Assembly: GCF_023349125.1 (NCBI RefSeq)
Contig: NZ_JAKIKT010000008.1
Coordinates: 124,001 to 188,000 of the forward strand
Length of the DNA stretch: 64,000 nucleotides
Direction of reading: 5' to 3'
Source of the DNA: Shewanella corallii
Lineage (GTDB): Bacteria; Pseudomonadota; Gammaproteobacteria; Enterobacterales; Shewanellaceae
Made by a program: the position numbers and the translations under genes. Position 1 is the first letter of the stretch, and the number at the start of each line of letters is the position of its first letter. Below, piece after piece: positions 24,566-33,045 of this stretch. Under the pieces are notes generated by a model. That model was not told the origin of the DNA, ran no database searches, and worked only from the letters and a program-made list of their open reading frames with translations.

Positions 24566-26545
24566 TTAAAACAGATATTCCAGCTTCACCCAGGCATTGC
24601 GGCCGGGCTCGTTCACCTTGAAGGTCGGCACACTGCCGGGAATATCATTTCCTGCACCGCTGCGGCTGATATGTTCGGCGTAAGTGCGGTCAAACAGGTT
24701 CTCAACCCCAAAGCTCAAACGCAGATGCTCGCCATGTTTCCAGCCGCCATTAAGGGCCACAGTGCCAAAGCCTGCGCTTTCACCCAAATCCTGTCCTGAG
24801 ATATTGCCCTGTCCCACAGCGACCCTGTTCTGGTCGTCCACCACACGCCACAGCACACCGAAGGTCCAGTCACCAATGCTGTAATCCACAGTCAGGCGAC
24901 CTTCCAGCGGCGATACCTGTCCCAGCGCTTCATTGTCGGTATCATTTTCCCCATGGGCGTATACCAGACTCAACTGGGTTTGCAGTGACTCGGTAATACG
25001 CCACTCGGCACCCAGCTCACCGCCCCAGATGGTGGCGTCGATATTACGGGATTTGCTGAAGCCATTGCGGTTATCAATCAGGATGTAATCTTTGATCTCG
25101 CCATAGTAAAGGGCACTTGAGAGCGTGACTGTCTCGACTTCATAAATCCAGCCGGCATCCAGCTGAGTCGTCTTTTCCGGCTCCAGGTCAAATGCCTTTT
25201 GGCTGTTATCGTCGGCATTGGCTTTCATGATTTCCCAGTAATCAGGAATACGCTGGGCATGACCCACGCCCAGATAGTACTGATGACCACCAAACTCATG
25301 CTCAATACGGGCAAAACCGGAGACCAAATCGTCCTGACGATCCCCTTGCTGAGCCACATGCAGCTGAGTATCCCAATGGTCATAGCGAATACCGGTTACC
25401 AGCATCACTGGCTCAAAGTCGTACTCAAACTCACCGAATATCCCAAACTGGGTGTAACTCATATTATCTTTAAACGGCTTGGCCAACAGATCATCCAGGC
25501 CGTTATCTACCGCAGGGTTAATGCTCCTGCCTTTATGTACAGAGTCCTGAAAGTCTGCCCCGGTGACCATGGACAGTTTGCCTATGCTCCACTGCGCCCA
25601 GATATGGCCCCCCTGAGTGCGTCGACGAACATTGGTGCCTGAGTTCACGCCCTGATCAAACTGATCCATCACATGGTCATTTTCATTGTGGTAAGCCTGA
25701 AACTCCATGGACTGCAGATAGTCACCGTTGAAGTCATGCTCTGCCATCAGGGTGAAATTTTCGTTTTCGATAACACGGGCTTTGTTGGCACGATCTGCAT
25801 ATTCTGCTTCGCCATCAGACTTGCCATAGCTGAGCTCCAGCACAGAGTCATCACCCGGCGTCCAACCCAGTGCAAAGTCCATATTGCGTCTGTCATAGCT
25901 GGACTGGATTGAGTTGCCATCACCATCTTCATAGTGGTCACTGGAGGATTGGTTGGCATCCAACTCCAGATAGTGATTTTCATCCCCGGCGGACAGCTCG
26001 ACGATATAGTCCAGACGCTCAAAGCTGCCGGCCGTCACGCTGGCGCGGCCAGTGGCACTCTGGTCGACAAAGCTCTGCCTGTCTTTTTCAAACAGCACAG
26101 TACCAGCGCTGCCCACAGGGCCGTGGCGCACTGTCTGCGGGCCTTTAATCACCTCAATGCTGTCGTAGGATTCAGGGTAGATATAAGCCGTTGGCGGGTC
26201 CATACGGCCACCACAGGTGCCATAGACATGTTGACCGTCATTGACAATATTGATGCGTGAGCCGCCCAGCCCTCGCAATGAAGGATCCCCACCCGCACCG
26301 CCTTTACGACTGATACTGAAGCCAGGAATCGTCTTTAGAAAACCTGCGCCGTCATAGGCTGGCAATGGCAGTCTTGGCTTTTTAGGATCGGTCACCACAC
26401 TCAGTGGCTTACGCATCAGCTCACCGGTGACCACGATGCGCTCGTCACAGCCTTCAGCCTTGTCACAGGTTGGCGCTTCGTCTGCCATCACCTGCCCCAA
26501 TCCACCGCTCATCAGCAATGCCAGCAGCAATTTATTCCGTTTCAT
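24566..26545 (-). CDS. TonB-dependent copper receptor (OprC/NosA-like)
   Basis: A 659-aa outer-membrane receptor. The signal peptide (LLLALLMSGGLGQVMA) is followed by a TonB box-like ERIVVTGE. The plug domain contains GFLKTIPGFSISRKGG, GGDPSLRGLGGSRINI and YDSIEVIKGPQTVRHGP. The 22-strand barrel ends VKLEYLF with a terminal Phe. The sequence HVYGTCGGRMDPPTAYI, including the Cys and Met-rich plug segment, is typical of the TIGR01778 copper receptor group, in which OprC imports copper and NosA supports N2O reductase. TonB energy could come from the TonB encoded at the right edge. Divergent from the beta-helix/cytochrome gene across 268 bp. Confidence 0.9.
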   Translation of the reverse strand: MKRNKLLLALLMSGGLGQVMADEAPTCDKAEGCDERIVVTGELMRKPLSVVTDPKKPRLPLPAYDGAGFLKTIPGFSISRKGGAGGDPSLRGLGGSRINIVNDGQHVYGTCGGRMDPPTAYIYPESYDSIEVIKGPQTVRHGPVGSAGTVLFEKDRQSFVDQSATGRASVTAGSFERLDYIVELSAGDENHYLELDANQSSSDHYEDGDGNSIQSSYDRRNMDFALGWTPGDDSVLELSYGKSDGEAEYADRANKARVIENENFTLMAEHDFNGDYLQSMEFQAYHNENDHVMDQFDQGVNSGTNVRRRTQGGHIWAQWSIGKLSMVTGADFQDSVHKGRSINPAVDNGLDDLLAKPFKDNMSYTQFGIFGEFEYDFEPVMLVTGIRYDHWDTQLHVAQQGDRQDDLVSGFARIEHEFGGHQYYLGVGHAQRIPDYWEIMKANADDNSQKAFDLEPEKTTQLDAGWIYEVETVTLSSALYYGEIKDYILIDNRNGFSKSRNIDATIWGGELGAEWRITESLQTQLSLVYAHGENDTDNEALGQVSPLEGRLTVDYSIGDWTFGVLWRVVDDQNRVAVGQGNISGQDLGESAGFGTVALNGGWKHGEHLRLSFGVENLFDRTYAEHISRSGAGNDIPGSVPTFKVNEPGRNAWVKLEYLF

Positions 26546-26661
26546 CCACTCTCACCTTGATTAACTCATGCAATTTTTTGCTTTGACTTCAGCCGACTCC
26601 CGGCTTGTTGCCCAGCATTCTGTGAATCTAAAGGTGAGATGACAAAAGATAAGTGCGCATC

Positions 26662-26678
26662 TGCGACAAGGTGTCGCA
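26662..26678. promoter_or_regulatory. palindromic candidate operator
   Basis: TGCGACA-AGG-TGTCGCA, a perfect 7-bp inverted repeat, with an overlapping second palindrome AAGGTG-TCG-CACCTT. It lies in the divergent region, 136 bp before the beta-helix/cytochrome ATG and 117 bp from the copper receptor start, so it could control either. No cognate regulator is known from sequence; the AraC-type regulator at 30668-31720 is a candidate. Confidence 0.45.
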
Positions 26679-26813
26679 CCTTGCCGAGACGGGGATCACA
26701 AGCGCACTGAATATTAACCCAAACTTAATTTTGGCCGGATTTCACATTGCCTATTTCAAACGAGTGTTCAATCTTGTGTTGTTACAAAACCATAACAATA
26801 AGCAGGAGATGCT

Positions 26814-29465
26814 ATGTTCAACAAGAAACCTCACTGGTTGCTACCAACCATGGTTGCTTCCGCCGTCGCATTAGGGATAAGCGGCTGCGGCTCGGACGAC
26901 AATGAAACCACAGTCACAGAACCTACAGCACCGGTAACGCCACCGCCTACAACAGGTCCAACATTCCCTGAAGGCGCTATCATGATTGAGGCGGGCGAGA
27001 ACCTCACCACACGTATTCAGGAAGCGCTGATCAACGCCCAGAGCGGCGATGTGATCGTACTGCCAAAAGGTAACTTCAAAATTGAATCTACCCTGCTGTT
27101 TGACGGCGACGTGGATGGCGATGGTGTGTTTGCCAAAAACATCACCATCAAGGGTTACGGCATGGAAGAGACTGTGCTGGACTTCTCTGAAGCCAACTCA
27201 GGTGACGGTATCTTTGTTCAGAACGCAGTGAACATCATTATTGAAGATATGGCCGTTAATGAGGCCAAAGCCAACGGCATCAAGCTGAAAAACACCAACG
27301 GAATTATTCTGCGTCGAGTGGCGACCATCTGGGACGGTGTGCTGGATCAGGACAACGGTGCCTACGGCCTGTACCCGGTAGAGTGTGAAAACATTCTGAT
27401 TGAGGACACCTATGTACGCGGCAGCGCCGACGCCGGTATCTATGTGGGTCAGTCTGAATATATTGTGGTACGCCGCAACATCGCCAAAGAGAACGTGGCC
27501 GGTATCGAAATCGAAAACTCCAAGTATGCCGATGTCTACGACAACGAGGCGTTCGGCAATACTGGCGGTATTCTGGTATTCGACCTGCCCATCAACAACG
27601 ACAGATACGGCTCCAGCGTGCGGGTGTTCAACAACAAGGTGTACGACAATAACACCCATAACTTCGCCAATGCCTCGGCCAACCCTGCAGGGGTTCATAT
27701 TGTACCGCCGGGAACAGGCGTCATTATTCTCTCTACCCGGGATGTGGAGATCTTCAACAATGAGATCACCAACCACGACACCCTGGGTATCACGATTTCC
27801 AGCTTCCACATTGCCGAGCCGGATGTAAGCACCTTTGTCGGTAACTACGCTATGCCGGGCCAGGCTATTGAAGATGGCTGGCGTGCCACGCCGCGCAATG
27901 TGTATATGCACAACAACACCATCACAAACTACGGCACCAAGCCCAATGGTTATCTGATTGAAGATCTTATTCAGGGTTATGTACTGACCCGGGGCGCCAT
28001 GCCCGGCATTCTGTACGATGGTATCGGTGAAATGCTGGCCAACTCAGGGGCTGCTCAACAACTGGGCCTGAGAGAAATGCCCTTTGCCGAAGATGGCAGC
28101 GATAATATCTGTGCTCAGAACAATGGTGATGTCACTCTGGGACGCCTGATTGCCAACGGCAACGTCGCCATGAACCCGTTCGACTTCCTGTATGAGGATG
28201 AGCAAAACGAACTGATGAACTGTGCTCAGCTGAGCTTGCCGGTTCACACTGTCACATTTGGCGACGAGATCTTCGGCTGTGGTGTCGATGATGACACTGA
28301 AGGCTGTGATGGCGGCAATATTGTCGGCGGCGGTGGCAGCATAGGCGATGGTGAAGGTGGCCTGGTCGGTGACGGTGATCTGAGCCTGTGTGAAGTTTCT
28401 ACCCAGGGTGTTAACTGGGAAGCTCTGACGGGTGCCAACTGCCCGGACTTATCTGACTACAATCTGTTTGCTGATGCCACCAACCCGGCCGGTGAAGCCA
28501 ATTCTGGCGGTGTCCCTTATGATCTGAACACGCCACTGTTTACCGACTATGCGACCAAGTATCGCTATGTGTTTGTACCTGAAGGCGAGAAAGCCAGCTA
28601 CCACGCGACAGAGTCATTCGACTTCCCAGTGGGCACTGTGATCTCCAAAACCTTCGCACTGCCAGCAGATACCGCCAATCGCGGTCTGGAAAATGAAGAT
28701 CTGATTGAAACCCGACTGCTTATCCGCCGTGAAACCGGTTGGACTGCACTGCCCTATGTCTGGACAGCAGACAAGTCAGACGCAGTGCTGGCGAAAGCGG
28801 GTTCGATTCAGGGTAAAACAGTGAATCATAAAGGAACCGAACTGACCTTCGACTATGTGGTGCCCAGCATCAACCAGTGTAAGCAGTGTCACCAGTTCAA
28901 GGCCGATGACGACAGCAATGCGGTATTTATGCCGATAGGTCCAAAAGCCCGTCATCTGAACAAGAGCTATACCTACTCTGATGGCGCCATGAATCAGCTG
29001 AGCAAATGGACTGAGCACGGTATTTTGCAAGGTCTGCCGGATCTGTCTGAAGTCGATGCACAGCCTATTTATGACGATGCCAATGTATCGGATATTCCCT
29101 CCATGACGGACGAGCAGTTGATGCAAGCCGCCAAGGGCTATCTGGATATCAACTGTGCCCACTGTCACCGTCCGGAAGGTAACGCCTCCAACACTGGCCT
29201 GAAGCTGGAATACTGGCGTCCGTATGACGAGGATGGCGGCTTCTCTCACGGAACCTGTAAGTCACCTATCGCTTATGGTGGTGGCAACCTGGGCTTCGAT
29301 GTGGTGCCAGGCAGCCCGGATGAGTCCATCACTCACTTCCGTATGGTCTCTACAGAGCCGGGGGACCGTATGCCTGAAATTGGCCGCAGCCTGTCACACG
29401 ACGAAGGTGTGGCGTTGATCCGCGAATGGATTAAGCGCCTGCCAGCAGCCAGCTGCTCCAACTAA
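26814..29465 (+). CDS. fused parallel beta-helix / diheme c cytochrome lipoprotein
   Basis: An 883-aa lipoprotein (lipobox ISGC, Cys25). After a Thr/Pro-rich linker, residues about 55-450 form a right-handed parallel beta-helix with repeated NNIT/VYDN-type turns (for example NIIIEDMAVNEAKANGIKLK), matching the TIGR03805 beta-helix family. A Gly/Asp-rich linker (about 487-525) follows. The C-terminal 350 residues resemble the TIGR03806 / SO2930-type diheme cytochrome family: CKQCH (Cys689), CAHCH (Cys781) and a possible axial Met in RMPEIGR. These two families are usually encoded by adjacent genes; here they are one protein. A paralogue of the cytochrome half follows. Substrate and electron partner are unknown. 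Confidence 0.85.
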   Translation: MFNKKPHWLLPTMVASAVALGISGCGSDDNETTVTEPTAPVTPPPTTGPTFPEGAIMIEAGENLTTRIQEALINAQSGDVIVLPKGNFKIESTLLFDGDVDGDGVFAKNITIKGYGMEETVLDFSEANSGDGIFVQNAVNIIIEDMAVNEAKANGIKLKNTNGIILRRVATIWDGVLDQDNGAYGLYPVECENILIEDTYVRGSADAGIYVGQSEYIVVRRNIAKENVAGIEIENSKYADVYDNEAFGNTGGILVFDLPINNDRYGSSVRVFNNKVYDNNTHNFANASANPAGVHIVPPGTGVIILSTRDVEIFNNEITNHDTLGITISSFHIAEPDVSTFVGNYAMPGQAIEDGWRATPRNVYMHNNTITNYGTKPNGYLIEDLIQGYVLTRGAMPGILYDGIGEMLANSGAAQQLGLREMPFAEDGSDNICAQNNGDVTLGRLIANGNVAMNPFDFLYEDEQNELMNCAQLSLPVHTVTFGDEIFGCGVDDDTEGCDGGNIVGGGGSIGDGEGGLVGDGDLSLCEVSTQGVNWEALTGANCPDLSDYNLFADATNPAGEANSGGVPYDLNTPLFTDYATKYRYVFVPEGEKASYHATESFDFPVGTVISKTFALPADTANRGLENEDLIETRLLIRRETGWTALPYVWTADKSDAVLAKAGSIQGKTVNHKGTELTFDYVVPSINQCKQCHQFKADDDSNAVFMPIGPKARHLNKSYTYSDGAMNQLSKWTEHGILQGLPDLSEVDAQPIYDDANVSDIPSMTDEQLMQAAKGYLDINCAHCHRPEGNASNTGLKLEYWRPYDEDGGFSHGTCKSPIAYGGGNLGFDVVPGSPDESITHFRMVSTEPGDRMPEIGRSLSHDEGVALIREWIKRLPAASCSN

Positions 29466-29491
29466 GCGGGGATCCCTTCCCCAAAGAGACA

Positions 29492-29520
29492 AAAGGGTCG
29501 GCTATCGCCGGCCCTTTCTA
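29492..29520 (+). terminator. hairpin between the two diheme lipoprotein genes
   Basis: AAAGGGTCGGC/GCCGGCCCTTT stem (one G-T pair) with TATC loop and a short broken T tract; probably partial termination within the two-gene unit. Confidence 0.65.
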
Positions 29521-29535
29521 TGTTGGAGAATTCAT

Positions 29536-30717
29536 ATGAACAAGGAAAGTATCCTGACAGCAGCCGCATTGCTGTTGCTCAGCGCCTGTGGCGGCGGTGG
29601 AGACGATAATGCCTCAGCCAATGAGACACCTGCGCCAACGCCCCCTACTGTGACTCCCGCGCCGCCTGAGGGCTCAAGCTCACCCTGTGATAGCGGTGAT
29701 GGCGGGGTAAACTGGACGGCACTGGCAGAGGCGGACTGTGAAGACCTGTCCCAATATGGCCTGTTTCGCAACGAGCAGGACCCCAGCAGTGATGCCCATG
29801 CCCCGGGGTTCGCCTACCAGCTGGCTACAGAGCTTTTCAGCAACTATGCCAGTAAGTACCGATTCATCTTTCTGCCGGAAGGCAGCAGTATCAGCTACCG
29901 AGATCAGGAGGCGCTCAGTTTCCCCACAGGCACAGTGCTGGTCAAAACCTTCGCACTGCCTGCCGATACTCAGGTGCAGGAGCCGGAAAATGAGACCCTG
30001 ATTGAAACCCGGTTGCTGATTAAGAGAGCAAGCGGCTGGACCAGCCTGCCCTATCGCTGGCAGGACGGCAAAGCGACCCTGGCGGTGGCCGGTGGCAGCG
30101 TATCCCATACACTGAACCGTCAGGGGGAGTCACTGACCTTTGACTATGCCATCCCCAGCCGGGCTGAATGCAAGGTCTGTCATCAACAAACCAATGAGGC
30201 AGGTACCAGCATAATCGCTCCCATTGGCGTGCAACCCTGGCTGCTGAATACCAACAATGAAAGTGGTCAAAATCAGCTGGCGCAGTGGCAATCCAGTGGC
30301 CTGATAACAGGCTTACCCGAGCTGGCAGATATCTCAAGCAGTGGTGCCATCGCAGATACCTCTTCCCCTTTGCAGGACAGGGCAAAAGGCTATCTGGCCG
30401 TCAATTGTGCCCACTGTCACAGTGATACCGGCTACGCCAGTGTATCTGGGTTGAGATTGGGCTTCTTTGTGGACCATACCAGCTTCAAATATGGTATCTG
30501 CAAGCAGCCCCCGGGGTGGGACGGCGGCGCAAGAGGACTGGACTATGACATAGTGCCGGGAAATGCTGAGCACTCCATCGTGGTTTACCGTCAGCAGCTG
30601 AATGAACCCAAAGACAGAATGCCGCCTCTGGGACGGGCTATCAGCCATACTGAAGGGGTCGAACTGGTCAGTGAGTGGATAGACTCGCTTCCCCTTTCTC
30701 TGGGGAGCTGCAATTAA
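29536..30717 (+). CDS. SO2930-like diheme c-type cytochrome lipoprotein
   Basis: A 393-aa lipoprotein (lipobox LSAC, Cys18) followed by a Thr/Pro-rich tether. The rest aligns along its length with the C-terminal half of the preceding fusion protein. Shared segments are GVNW.AL, FALPADT, ETRLLI, SLTFDY.IPS, CKVCH (Cys212), AKGYL..NCAHCH (Cys291) and DRMPPLGRAISH. So it is a paralogue without the beta-helix, and two c-type hemes are predicted. Location: outer membrane or periplasm. It starts 70 bp after the fusion gene with GGAGAATTCAT before the ATG, so both are likely co-expressed. The last 50 bp overlap the 3' end of the convergent AraC gene. Confidence 0.87.
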   Translation: MNKESILTAAALLLLSACGGGGDDNASANETPAPTPPTVTPAPPEGSSSPCDSGDGGVNWTALAEADCEDLSQYGLFRNEQDPSSDAHAPGFAYQLATELFSNYASKYRFIFLPEGSSISYRDQEALSFPTGTVLVKTFALPADTQVQEPENETLIETRLLIKRASGWTSLPYRWQDGKATLAVAGGSVSHTLNRQGESLTFDYAIPSRAECKVCHQQTNEAGTSIIAPIGVQPWLLNTNNESGQNQLAQWQSSGLITGLPELADISSSGAIADTSSPLQDRAKGYLAVNCAHCHSDTGYASVSGLRLGFFVDHTSFKYGICKQPPGWDGGARGLDYDIVPGNAEHSIVVYRQQLNEPKDRMPPLGRAISHTEGVELVSEWIDSLPLSLGSCN

Positions 30718-31720
30718 GCCTGACAAAGTGACCGGGAGCATGCCCGGTCCAATGTTTGAAACTCTGGCGGAAGTGGCTGACATCCACATAACCCAGAGTT
30801 TCAGCAATTTCAGTGATACTCAATTCACCCTTCAGCAATCTGGCGATAGCCGCCTGGGCTCTTACCATATCAATCAGTGACTGATAGCCGGTATCCATAG
30901 ATGACAACTTACGGCGCAAACTGCGGTCACTCATATTCAAACTGGCAGCCAGGGACTCAAGTTTGGGGATCTGCGGAAACCCGCTGCGGATCTCTTCCAG
31001 CACCAGGTCTATAAGTGACGGCTCTAACGGGGAAGGCATCTGACCGGCAGCATCGCTGAAATCGTAAACCACCGGCAAGCTGAGATACTCAGCGCTCACC
31101 CGCCACTCACAATAGGGCTGAGCGAACGTCAGCTCTGCTGTCGTCAGGGATTTAATATAATGGGCGGCAAAACCGGCACGCTGAAAGGCCAGTTGTGTAT
31201 ATTCTATCTGGACTCCGGTCAGCTCCCGGGCCAGAGTCAACAACACACCAATACTGTGCAGGAACACATTGTGATAGCGCTCGACTTGCTGTTTACCCGT
31301 GTTCATCCAGCGCATCACCAGCTCATCCCCCTCCTGCATCACCAGAGTGTCAGACAAGCTGCCAACCAGACGCGGCAACTGCATGACCACATTCAGGCAG
31401 TCTCCCAGAGTTTTACAGTTGGCGAAGTGTGGTAACAGGATATCAAGCTCAGACAATCGATACCCGGCACCAATTCTGGCGCCGACTTCAGGGTCGTGGG
31501 CCAGCTCAGATACAAAGTTGAGAGCGTAATCTACCTGCCAGACCGCCACAAACTGGCTGTGAATGACAGTGTTTTCATCCAACCCAACCTCTTTGAGCAA
31601 AGTGTTGGCCCTGGCAGGACCAAAATGCTCAGCCACGAACCCAAGAATATTTCTCAGCTCAAACGCGGGATATCCCTGATCCCCTATCATTCTATTGGCC
31701 TGATAAGCCGCCGAATCCAT
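30668..31720 (-). CDS. AraC-family transcriptional regulator
   Basis: A 350-aa regulator. The N-terminal 'arabinose-binding'-type ligand domain (PF12625-like) begins GYPAFELRNILGF and runs to about residue 200. The C-terminal AraC double helix-turn-helix has first recognition region SLAASLNMSDRSLRRKL and second ITEIAETLGYVDVSHFRQSFKHWTG. This domain pairing is typical of regulators of lipid, alkane or aromatic catabolism. ATG at 31720 is preceded by a GGGGGAAAGGG stretch; the frame extends 33 bp further upstream without support. It converges with the diheme lipoprotein gene with a 50-bp overlap, making it a likely local regulator. Confidence 0.88.
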   Translation of the reverse strand: MDSAAYQANRMIGDQGYPAFELRNILGFVAEHFGPARANTLLKEVGLDENTVIHSQFVAVWQVDYALNFVSELAHDPEVGARIGAGYRLSELDILLPHFANCKTLGDCLNVVMQLPRLVGSLSDTLVMQEGDELVMRWMNTGKQQVERYHNVFLHSIGVLLTLARELTGVQIEYTQLAFQRAGFAAHYIKSLTTAELTFAQPYCEWRVSAEYLSLPVVYDFSDAAGQMPSPLEPSLIDLVLEEIRSGFPQIPKLESLAASLNMSDRSLRRKLSSMDTGYQSLIDMVRAQAAIARLLKGELSITEIAETLGYVDVSHFRQSFKHWTGHAPGHFVRLNCSSPEKGEASLSTH

Positions 31721-31828
31721 CCCTTTCCCCCTGAGGCTATGTTGCCCGACCACCTAACGTGATGCAGTTAACAGTTTTACCCTATTGGCATCGGAATGAA
31801 AAGCCCGAATCCGGGATTGAAAAAACAA

Positions 31829-31855
31829 AAAAGCCTGCAAAAGCAGGCTTTTAAA
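31829..31855 (-). terminator. terminator after sohB
   Basis: AAAAGCCTGC/GCAGGCTTTT stem with AAAA loop; on the minus strand it follows the sohB stop within 25 bp. Confidence 0.9.
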
Positions 31856-31876
31856 TTCAGTATCATCAGCAGCAGA

Positions 31877-32920
31877 TCAACCCAGGTTTTGGTTTTTCTC
31901 AGCCACTTTGTTCATCAAAGAACCCACCATGGCACTGGTACCATGGGCCAGCTTGTCAGACAGTTTCTTCTTCTGCCGATAGCTGATTTTAATGACCTCA
32001 GCACCCTGACAATGCTTCAGAATAATATCGTCACTGGTGGCAATCTCATCTACCAGACCAAACTCAACAGCCTGCTGGCCATACCAGTGTTCACCTGTGG
32101 CAACTTTCGTCAAATCCAGCTCCGGGCGGTACTTGCCAACAAAGGACTTAAACAAGGTATGGGTCTCTTCCAGCTCTTCCCGGAACTTCTCACGACCGGC
32201 ATCGGTATTCTCACCAAAAACCGTCAGCGTGCGTTTGAAATCACCGGCAGTGTGCTGTTCATAATCGATATCATGCTTCTTAAGCAGCTTGTGGAAGTTA
32301 GGCAGCTGAGCGATTACACCGATAGAGCCCACAATAGCGAAGGGAGCCGCCACAATTTTGTTAGCCACACAGGCCATCATATAGCCGCCGCTGGCAGCGA
32401 CTTTATCGACACATACTGTCAATGGGATTTCTGACTGACGCAGACGATCCAGCTGACTGGCTGCCAGACCATAACCGTGCACCATACCACCGCCACTTTC
32501 TACATTAACCAATACCTGGTCACGGCTTTTATCAGCGATGGTCAGCACAGCGTTAATCTCTTCGCGCAGGCTGGCGACTTCAGCGGCATCAATACTGCCT
32601 TTAAAGTCGATAACGAAAACCCGGGCCTTCTCTTCCTGCTCGCCCTTTTCTGCCGCTTTCTCTTCCGCTTTTTCCTGTGCCTTCAAGGCCTTTTCATAGG
32701 CCTTGAACTCTTTCTTATTCAGCAGCTCATGCTTGAGATAGTGAGTCAGATCCTTAAGCTCTTCAGTCAGGTTGGTTATCACCAACTCTCCTTTTTCGCT
32801 TTTCTGTCTGACCGCAGTGCCCAGTATCACCAGCACTACAGCCAGAATTGCCGCCACCAGTGTCACGGCCTTGGCCAAAAACAGGCCATATTCATATAGA
32901 AATTCCAACGTCAGCTCCAT
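31877..32920 (-). CDS. sohB: SohB, S49-family membrane serine protease
   Basis: A 347-aa inner-membrane protease related to SppA. One N-terminal TM helix (AVTLVAAILAVVLVILGTAV) is followed by a charged coiled-coil-like linker (KALKAQEKAEEKAAEKGEQE) and the S49 domain. The nucleophile Ser is in DKVAASGGYMMA and the likely general base Lys in GDFKRTLT; VGSIGVIAQ is the conserved substrate-groove segment. Length matches E. coli SohB (349 aa). Its physiological substrates are poorly known; it suppresses loss of the periplasmic protease DegP when over-produced in E. coli. Confidence 0.95.
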   Translation of the reverse strand: MELTLEFLYEYGLFLAKAVTLVAAILAVVLVILGTAVRQKSEKGELVITNLTEELKDLTHYLKHELLNKKEFKAYEKALKAQEKAEEKAAEKGEQEEKARVFVIDFKGSIDAAEVASLREEINAVLTIADKSRDQVLVNVESGGGMVHGYGLAASQLDRLRQSEIPLTVCVDKVAASGGYMMACVANKIVAAPFAIVGSIGVIAQLPNFHKLLKKHDIDYEQHTAGDFKRTLTVFGENTDAGREKFREELEETHTLFKSFVGKYRPELDLTKVATGEHWYGQQAVEFGLVDEIATSDDIILKHCQGAEVIKISYRQKKKLSDKLAHGTSAMVGSLMNKVAEKNQNLG

Positions 32921-33004
32921 TCAGGTTTGCCGTCCCCCGCTTTGTCGCATCACGCAGCAGGCCGACATAAGGTGCAGTATTCTATCAGAAGTGATGAGGC
33001 ACAA

Positions 33005-33028
33005 AAAACCCGGCATACGCCGGGTTTT
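33005..33028 (-). terminator. terminator after the surface phospholipase gene
   Basis: AAAACCCGGC/GCCGGGTTTT stem with ATAC loop, symmetric, 18 bp after the minus-strand stop. Confidence 0.9.
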
Positions 33029-33045
33029 CGTTTCAAAATGCTTAT

